The position numbers and the translations under genes were made by a program. Below, in pieces: positions 1 through 4,343 of a stretch of DNA of 5,706 bases (positions are counted from its first letter, which is position 1; the number at the start of each line of letters is the position of its first letter). The notes under the pieces were generated by a model. That model was given only the letters and a program-made list of their open reading frames with translations, did no database searches and was not told where the DNA came from. Source of the DNA: JBBILU01 sp037444775 (GTDB lineage: Bacteria > Patescibacteriota > Gracilibacteria > BD1-5 > UBA6164); assembly GCA_037444775.1 (NCBI GenBank), contig JBBILU010000054.1, forward strand, positions 1 to 5,706. The letters run 5' to 3'.

Positions 1-2
1 TA

Positions 3-341
3 TTTTTATGAATACTTACATTGAACAATTCCAAGATTTTGAAAAATATCTTTATTTGAGGCAATTATTGTTATGATTATTGAGATAATTGGCATTTTAC
101 TATTATTTGTCAGTGAATAGAATGAGATGATTGAAAAAAAGAAGTTCCAAGTTTATTAGAATCTCAAGGACATTATTTGATGGAAGATTCTGGGGGAATT
201 TGGGGATTTTCAAAATACCTTGAAGATTATAAAAAGAATAAATTTGATGATGATATTTTTGAAAATAATAAATACTTCAGAGGATATATGAAACCTTGTT
301 TTAAGGAGGTGAGGTTTGTGAATCATCATAAAGATATATAG
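3..341 (+). CDS. Plasmid pRiA4b ORF-3-like protein, C-terminal part (5' end outside window)
   Basis: With UGA read as glycine, this frame is open from the window edge to a TAG stop and gives 112 residues. Seen: YDYGDNWHFTI at about residues 24-34, and EDSGGIWGFSKYLEDY at 61-76, followed by an acidic stretch (KFDDDIF). These match the two best-conserved blocks of the pRiA4b ORF-3-like family (Y-D-F/Y-G-D-x-W, then E-D-x-G-G-x-W-G), a plasmid- and mobile-element-associated family whose biochemical role is not established. The glycine of YDYGDNW is a TGA codon. Six of the 12 glycines are TGA, all in the first 44 residues; the later part uses GGN only. The N-terminal half of the family fold lies upstream of the window. 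The gene runs straight into the terminator hairpin at 342. The family call is fairly secure; the function is unknown. Confidence 0.8.
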
Positions 342-378
342 AAAAGATTTACTTTCATTTGAAAGTAAATCTTTTTTA
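342..378. terminator. Bidirectional intrinsic terminator between convergent genes
   Basis: A perfect 15-bp inverted repeat has arms at 342-356 and 361-375 and a 4-nt ATTT loop. It is followed by further T on the + strand and, by symmetry, is preceded by A that gives a T tract on the - strand. It begins one base after the TAG of the pRiA4b-like gene and lies downstream of the - strand coiled-coil gene remnant, so it can end transcription from both sides. The stem is mostly A:T with three G:C pairs per arm, usual for such an AT-rich genome. Confidence 0.85.
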
Positions 379-394
379 GTAAGCAAAATATAAT

Positions 395-678
395 GTCATC
401 AGCAGTTAAAGCTGTTCAAGCTTTTTTCTTTTCTAAAATAGTTTTTATTTTAGTCATTTCAGCTTTTCTTTTAGCTCTTTCTGTTTTAATTTTTTCAAGA
501 GTAGTTTTTTCAGAATCAGTTAAACTTTGTCAATTTATAAGTTTATCAATTACTGTTTCTTTTGCATCTCTATCAGCTTTTTCTGCTGTCACTTTTGTTT
601 CAAAGAAAGCTTTTTTTCTGCATCTGTCATAGTTTCTAACTTTGTCTTTTCTGCATCCGTAAGTTTATTTTCTCACAT
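395..678 (-). pseudogene. Lys/Glu-rich coiled-coil repeat protein gene, frame-broken and lacking its C-terminus
   Basis: The start is ATG at 678-676, with the second codon TGA (Gly). The first frame gives 42 residues and stops at TAA (552-550). Its first 23 residues are of the type KLTDAEKTKLETMTDAEKK. They continue without a gap in similarity only after a shift of -1 at the run of seven A at 611-617, giving AFFETKVTAEKADRDAKETV and so on, for 95 residues in total. The joined product is almost pure charged helix with repeating units (KLINGQSLTDSEK, KKKAGTALTADD). Recognisable repeat sequence ends near 395; the open frame then runs through the terminator and antisense to the pRiA4b-like gene as far as 227, which is not believable protein. 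From memory, such LTDAEK/AGTALTADE proteins are common in Gracilibacteria-like genomes, but I know no function. A decayed gene is the simplest reading; programmed -1 frameshifting is the alternative. Confidence 0.6.
610..616 (-). other. A_AAA_AAG slippery heptamer at the frame break
   Basis: On the - strand the zero-frame codons GAA AAA AAG contain the heptamer A_AAA_AAG in the correct phase for simultaneous -1 slippage by two tRNAs. Slipping there places the ribosome on GCT at 610-608, exactly the frame that continues the coiled-coil protein. This heptamer is the most efficient known bacterial -1 slippery sequence. No upstream Shine-Dalgarno-like stimulator or strong downstream hairpin is evident by eye, so an indel in a homopolymer remains the simpler explanation. 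Confidence 0.4.
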
Positions 679-697
679 TTTATTATATGAGTTTCAC

Positions 698-835
698 TTA
701 AGAACTTTTTAAGAGAAGTTTAGAAATTATTCCACAAAACTTATCTGATGTTTTCCGAAAAAATTTTTTATGTTCTTGATAATGAAGTTTTACAATTTCA
801 GCTGGAATAAGATTTAATATCTTATATTTTTGCAA
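698..835 (-). pseudogene. Short reading frame of unknown origin, possible gene remnant
   Basis: A 45-codon frame on the - strand opens after a TAA, could start at TTG (835-833), and ends at TAA (700-698). The predicted peptide includes PAEIVKLHYQEHKKFFRKTS. It has mixed polar composition and contains no TGA codon. It lies 19 nt upstream of the coiled-coil start on the same strand. I do not recognise it. By my estimate, a 45-codon stretch without TAA or TAG arises by chance at only a few percent per site at this base composition, so it may be the tail of a decayed gene or simply noise. The rest of the spacer up to 906 holds no gene that I can see. Confidence 0.2.
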
Positions 836-857
836 TTATTTAAAAAATAACTACAAT
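830..857 (+). promoter_or_regulatory. Candidate sigma-70-type promoter of the pilin operon
   Basis: TTGCAA at 830-835 and TACAAT at 852-857 are separated by 16 bp. This would start transcription near 864, about 43 nt before the ATG of the first pilin gene, and no other gene lies between. In such AT-rich DNA similar boxes occur by chance (TTGATA at 885-890 is another), so this is only a candidate. Confidence 0.4.
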
Positions 858-906
858 ATAAAAAAATTAAATTTACAAAAGTTTTTGATATTAATAATCT
901 CACATT

Positions 907-1560
907 ATGATAAAAAATAAAAAATGATTTTCTATAATAGAAATTATGGTCTGAATGCTACTTTTTACTATGTGAATAGCATCAGTTTATGTGCTAATTA
1001 CTTCAACTATAAATATGAATATTTATAATAAAAACTATATTATTGCATCAAATCTTGCTCGTGAACAAATAGAATTGGTTAGAAATATTCGTGATACAAA
1101 TTATGCTAAATTTCAAAAATGGGATTTATTAAATCCAGATTTACCAACAAATCAAAGTTTTAATCCAGATATAGATTATACGAAATCAGAAAATATTTTT
1201 AATTCTTGAAGTTATTATAGAATTTCAAATAATTTTTCTCCAACTTCTAATAAAGTTGAGATAAATAAAATTGATGATTTTTGAGAATGAATTTCTGAGT
1301 TGTGATCAAAAATGGAAAAATATGAAGTTTGTTTGGATTCTTTAAATCATTATATTTATTGTGAAGATTCTTCTTGAAATCCTATATCTTGAGCTACAAA
1401 AACTTGATTTTATAAATATTTAAGATTTGAAGAACTAAAAGATTGAGATTGAAATGTTGTTAAAAATTCATTTAAAATTAGGTCAAGAGTTATTTGGTAT
1501 AATAAATGATATCACAACACAGATATTGATACAGTTTTGACTGATTGGAAAATATTTTAA
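907..1560 (+). CDS. Type IV pilin-like protein, PilV type (minor pilin)
   Basis: 217 residues with UGA read as Gly; all 13 glycines are TGA. The N-terminus is a class III (prepilin) signal: a short basic leader MIKNKK, then G7|FSIIE, with the conserved Glu at mature position 5 (E12), followed by a hydrophobic helix to about residue 32. A prepilin peptidase would cut after G7 and the mature protein would sit in the inner membrane before assembly. Residues 43-65 (IIASNLAREQIELVRNIRD) match the segment after the helix that is typical of PilV-like pilins. Two cysteines, C142 and C152, could form the C-terminal disulfide of pilins. It is first of three pilin-type genes, with 15 nt to the next. The ATG at 907 is chosen because it gives the short leader expected; no Shine-Dalgarno precedes it. 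A role as minor pilin is inferred from type and company. Confidence 0.85.
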
Positions 1561-1575
1561 CTAAAAAATTTTATT

Positions 1576-2157
1576 ATGAAAAAAACAAAAAAAGCTTTTA
1601 CATTAATTGAAATTATCGTCTCGATAATGATTCTTTGAATTATTATGATTTCTATAATGACAATTTTTACATTAGCTTCGGAGGTTTCTATGAGAAGTGA
1701 TTTAAATAGAAATGTTCAAGAAAATATAAAAAATGTTGTGGAAACTATAGCTGAGGACATCAGAAAAAATGGAATTTCAGGTGTTTCTCAAAATATGACT
1801 GATTATTCAGTTGTAAATTGAACTTGAAGTGCTTTAGAAACTTGAATTTGAAGCTCATCTTTTCGTTATTATTTATCTGATTTTTATGATAATTCTTGAG
1901 ATAGAAAAGATATTTCTTTTTGTATGGAAGCTAAGAATACTTGTACAATTTACAAAAAAGATTTTTGACCTTTAGCTAATTCTACAATTTCTTTTACTCA
2001 CTTAGAATTTTTTGTAACTAACTGACCAATAAAAAAAGTAACAATTAATTTCAGAGCTAGACCAGCAAATAAAAATTGAGTTAGAATGTCTTTGTTAAAA
2101 GATAATATTATGAATTTTCAAACAACTATTAGTGAAAGAAATTTACAAGTTAAATAA
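1576..2157 (+). CDS. Type IV pilin-like protein, PilW/PulJ type (minor pilin)
   Basis: 193 residues; 9 of 11 glycines are TGA. The leader MKKTKK is followed by A7|FTLIE, a textbook prepilin cleavage motif with Ala at -1 (tolerated by prepilin peptidases) and Glu at mature position 5, then a hydrophobic helix to about residue 34. Residues 46-66 (NVQENIKNVVETIAEDIRKNG) resemble the QEN...l..DlR..G segment of PilW/PulJ-like proteins. C116 and C123 may form a disulfide. In type IV pilus and type II secretion systems such proteins join PilV- and PilX-like partners in a priming or tip complex in the inner membrane. The gene follows the PilV-like gene by 15 nt and is separated from the PilX-like gene by 71 nt with an odd GC-rich spacer. 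Family membership is clear; the exact PilW equivalence is inferred. Confidence 0.82.
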
Positions 2158-2159
2158 AA

Positions 2160-2205
2160 GAGCTCACCCTACTCTATCCTCAATGAGAGGAAATAGCACA
2201 ATCTT
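2160..2205 (+). other. GC-rich spacer with a bulged hairpin inside the pilin operon
   Basis: Bases 2161-2200 are about 45% G+C, against roughly 25% around them, and I see no convincing coding frame. CTAT (2174-2177) plus CCTC (2178-2181) pairs with GAGG (2187-2190) plus ATAG (2193-2196) around the loop AATGA, leaving a two-A bulge. No T tract follows, so it is not an ordinary intrinsic terminator. It could be an RNA processing or regulatory element, or a remnant of inserted DNA. Confidence 0.35.
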
Positions 2206-2213
2206 TATAGTTT

Positions 2214-2219
2214 TATAAT
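2214..2219 (+). promoter_or_regulatory. Possible -10 box (TATAAT) just before the third pilin gene
   Basis: A consensus TATAAT lies nine bases before the ATG at 2229. No good -35 box is found 16-18 bp upstream. If used, the transcript would be nearly leaderless. Matches of this kind are expected by chance in such AT-rich DNA. Confidence 0.2.
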
Positions 2220-2228
2220 ATTTAAAAT

Positions 2229-3008
2229 ATGAAAAAAAATAAAAAAGCATATTCAATAATTATTGTAATTTTGACAATAGGTTTTTTGCTTGTACTTTCT
2301 ATTTCAGTTTTTAACTTAGTTTTGAGAGAAATGCAAGAAAATAGATGAAATGAAGATTATTTAAGAGCTTATGCTTGAGCAGAATGAGCAATGGAAATTG
2401 CTTTAGCAAAATTAAAAGATAAATGATATTGATTTGATAAAGATATTGATTCTAGTAATTCATGATCCAAGGTTCTTACTTTTGATTCTGTATTTCAGAA
2501 ATGAAAAGATCCAACAATTAATTATAATATGGATGTTAAAACTGCTTCATATTCTGGAACTTTGAATTCAGCTAAAACAGAAACAGGTTCTTTTTCTATA
2601 ATTCCTCTTTTTTATATTGAAGAAAGTTCTATTTTAAAAACTGATGATATTAAATTATCTTGAGTAAATGCTGATTTGAACTGGAACTTGATTTGATCTT
2701 GAGCTTCAATTTCTTGAACTGGAGTTTTTGACTCTTCTACAAAATGAGTTTGAAAAGATTCTGATAATAATTATATAGAAATAACTATAAAAGATTTTTT
2801 ATTAGATTATAGTCCTGCTTATTTGATGCTTTTTAACACTGGAGATTTTGGAACAGATTTTTCTCTTGAATCTGAAGATTTTTTTGCAAAACCAATTTGA
2901 GAAATAAGCTCTTCTGTTAGTGTGGGTAAATATAGGCAAAATATTTCTACAAAAATAGACAATACTGAATATTTAAAAATGTTGAAATATTCTATATATT
3001 GAAATTAA
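2229..3008 (+). CDS. PilX/GspK-like minor pilin lacking Glu5
   Basis: 259 residues; 15 of 22 glycines are TGA. The leader MKKNKK is followed by A7|YSIII and a hydrophobic helix to about residue 32. The residue at mature position 5 is Ile (I12), not Glu. This is the hallmark of GspK/PilX-like subunits, which sit at the tip and do not need Glu5 to dock on a preceding subunit. Residues 44-64 (YLRAYAGAEGAMEIALAKLK) match the conserved A-x-A-G-A-E-x-A block found after the helix in PilX/PulK-like proteins. The rest is a Ser/Thr-rich globular region without cysteines. It is the last of the three pilin genes and completes a V-W-X-like set. Coding evidence is strong; the precise equivalence to PilX or GspK is inferred from the motif, the missing Glu5 and the gene order. 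Confidence 0.8.
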
Positions 3009-3011
3009 AAA

Positions 3012-3039
3012 TTGATTTTTTCTATTAAAAAAATAAAAT
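3012..3039 (+). promoter_or_regulatory. Candidate promoter before the fic gene
   Basis: TTGATT (3012-3017) and TAAAAT (3034-3039) are spaced by 16 bp, which would place the start of transcription near 3046, about 24 nt before the fic ATG. An A/T-only inverted repeat (3015-3021 with 3027-3034) overlaps it and is too weak to call a terminator. This is plausible but unproven, given the base composition. Confidence 0.3.
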
Positions 3040-3069
3040 GCCTTCGCAAAAAATCTTTAACTAAAAGTT

Positions 3070-3870
3070 ATGCAAAATATTTTAGAAAAAATAATCGAGT
3101 TCCAGTCTTTTTTTCCTATTGATAAAGAATTAAAAAAATCTATCAAAGATTTTTTAGATGTGAAATATAATTATAACTCAAATGCTATAGAATGAACAAC
3201 TCTTTCTGAAGCTGAAACAGCTTTGGTTTTGAAATGAGAAACTATTCCAAAACATTCTTTGATTGAACATTTTGAAATTATAAATCATAAAAAAGCTTTT
3301 GATTTTGTCTGGGATTTAACTTCTTGAATAGAAAATTCTAAAAAAAACTGGCTAGAGATATTTTCAGAAGAAAATATTTTGAAAATTCATTCTTTTTTAC
3401 TTAATAATATAAATGATGATAATGCAGGAATTTATAGAAGACATAATGTGAAAATAGCTTTTTCTAGAGCAATTTTACCAAGATGGGAAAAAGTTTCTGA
3501 TTTAATGACAAACTTTTTTGAAAAGTATAAAAATAATTTTGAAATTTTATCAACAAAAAAAAATAATTCATTAGAAAAATTACAAGAGAATTTAAAATAT
3601 TGATATGATTTACATCTGGATTTTGTAAAAATTCATCCTTTTATAGATTGAAATTGAAGAACTGCAAGACTTTTGCAAAATATGTTTTTTTTAAATGAAA
3701 TAAATAATATTAATATTATTTATTTCAAAAATAGAAAAGATTATATTGATTCTATAGATTTAGCTTGAGAAAATATAAAAATTTACTATGATTTTATGAA
3801 TTCTAATTTTTCTGAATTTAAAGAGGAAGAATTAGAAATTCTTAGAGAAAGAATAATTTATAAATATTAA
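3070..3870 (+). CDS. fic: Fic family protein AMP-transferase, class II (self-inhibited)
   Basis: 266 residues, a normal size for a stand-alone Fic protein; 7 of 8 glycines are TGA. Seen: the catalytic motif HPFIDGNGRTAR at 189-200 (H189 is the general base, D193 binds metal, and G194-N195-G196-R197 form the phosphate-binding loop), with both loop glycines TGA. Residues 37-42, SNAIEG, fit the inhibitory helix motif [S/T]xxxE[G/N], whose Glu (E41) blocks ATP placement in class II Fic proteins. AGIYRRHNVKI (119-129) and NRKDYIDSID (221-230) are further typical Fic-fold blocks. Known for the family: transfer of AMP from ATP to Ser/Thr/Tyr hydroxyls of target proteins, acting in the cytosol. No target can be read from the sequence, and no HTH domain is obvious at the C-terminus. 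The ATG at 3070 is used because the next upstream ATG (3038) leads to a stop after eight codons. The BrnT-like gene begins three bases after its stop. Confidence 0.93.
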
Positions 3871-3873
3871 TAA

Positions 3874-4038
3874 ATGGGCAAAATAGTTCTTTGGAGTAAC
3901 GAGAAAAATGAAATAATAAAACAAGAAAGATGAGTTTCTTTTGAGGATGTTTTAATTTCAGAAATTTTGGAAGATTTTGAACATCCAAATAAAGAAAAGT
4001 ATCCAAATCAACGTAAGACAAATTTATTTAAAACTTAA
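3874..4038 (+). CDS. BrnT-like (DUF497) toxin, shortened, probably inactive
   Basis: 54 residues. The pattern LWSNEKNEIIKQERGVSFED, then EHPNKEKYPNQ (36-46), matches the N-terminal half of BrnT/DUF497 toxins (W-x-x-x-K-N, then R-G-V/I-S-F-E-D/E, then H-P). BrnT proteins have a RelE-like fold, act as ribosome-dependent RNases in the cytosol and are usually about 90 residues. Here the central beta strands are absent: after KYPNQ the protein goes straight to RKTNLFKT and stops. RKTN resembles the extreme C-terminal S-R-K-x-T region of the family, which suggests an internal in-frame deletion of roughly 35 residues. The order toxin first, antitoxin second, is as in brnTA. It starts 3 nt after fic and ends 10 nt before the antitoxin. 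It could instead be a short adaptor that keeps antitoxin binding; activity as an RNase is unlikely. Confidence 0.65.
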
Positions 4039-4048
4039 CTATTTTTTT

Positions 4049-4327
4049 ATGACAGATATATTTATAGATAATGAAGAGAAAAATATAATATTATCATTTG
4101 AAAAATGAGAATTTATTCCAGTTAAAAATTTTAATGATAGGAAAAAAGTTTTAGAAGAATCATTTAATTATACTATAGAAAAAAGAGAACCTATAAAAAT
4201 AGATATTCTAAAGTCAGATACTTACAAATTAAAAACTATGGCAATTCAAGAATGAATTCCTTATGATGCTTTTTTGTCTTGACTTATTCATAAATTTTCG
4301 GTATGAAAACTTATAGCAAAAAATTAA
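4049..4327 (+). CDS. BrnA/CopG-like antitoxin
   Basis: 92 residues, with all four glycines TGA. Seen: an acidic N-terminus, then SFEKGEFIPVKNF (16-28), then a predicted strand IKIDILKSD (49-57) followed by helices with MAIQEGIPYDAFLSGLIHKF (64-83). The ending EGIPYDAFLSGLIHKFSVGKL is the ribbon-helix-helix signature of antitoxins paired with DUF497 toxins (typically EGIPYQTLIxSxLHKYxxGxL). Such antitoxins dimerise, bind the toxin with the N-terminal region and repress their own operon through the ribbon-helix-helix domain. It lies directly after the shortened toxin. The length looks complete, so the antitoxin appears intact although its partner is not; this could leave it as a repressor only. 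Family assignment is from motif recognition. Confidence 0.75.
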
Positions 4328-4343
4328 AATTTAATAAATAAAA

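Noticed and set aside
1..120. Frame-1 reading that looks like the end of a membrane protein with a hydrophobic helix before TAG at 118.
   Set aside because: Frame 3 over the same bases carries the conserved YDYGDNW block that continues into EDSGGIWG; the hydrophobic run is a shadow of A/T-rich codons.
393..632. Plus-strand reading frame that would encode a Phe/Ser/Val-rich, membrane-like protein of 79 residues.
   Set aside because: It is antisense to the Lys/Glu-rich coiled-coil gene; AAA/GAA-rich coding always gives a hydrophobic-looking shadow on the other strand.
527..712. Plus-strand reading frame of 61 codons.
   Set aside because: It is also a shadow of the coiled-coil gene, with no start context or homology.
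991..1209. A separate 72-residue protein starting with MLITST.
   Set aside because: It is an internal piece of the PilV-like pilin, delimited only by TGA codons that are glycine here.
3038..3064. Eight-codon upstream reading frame (MPSQKIFN) before fic.
   Set aside because: Too short and without start context; it probably lies partly within the candidate promoter.
3379..3603. A separate 74-residue protein.
   Set aside because: It is the middle of the Fic protein between TGA glycine codons.
4010..4060. Frameshift that would extend the toxin by reading on into the antitoxin frame.
   Set aside because: The +1 reading (VRQIYLKLNYFF) does not resemble the missing part of the toxin family, whereas the in-frame end RKTN does.
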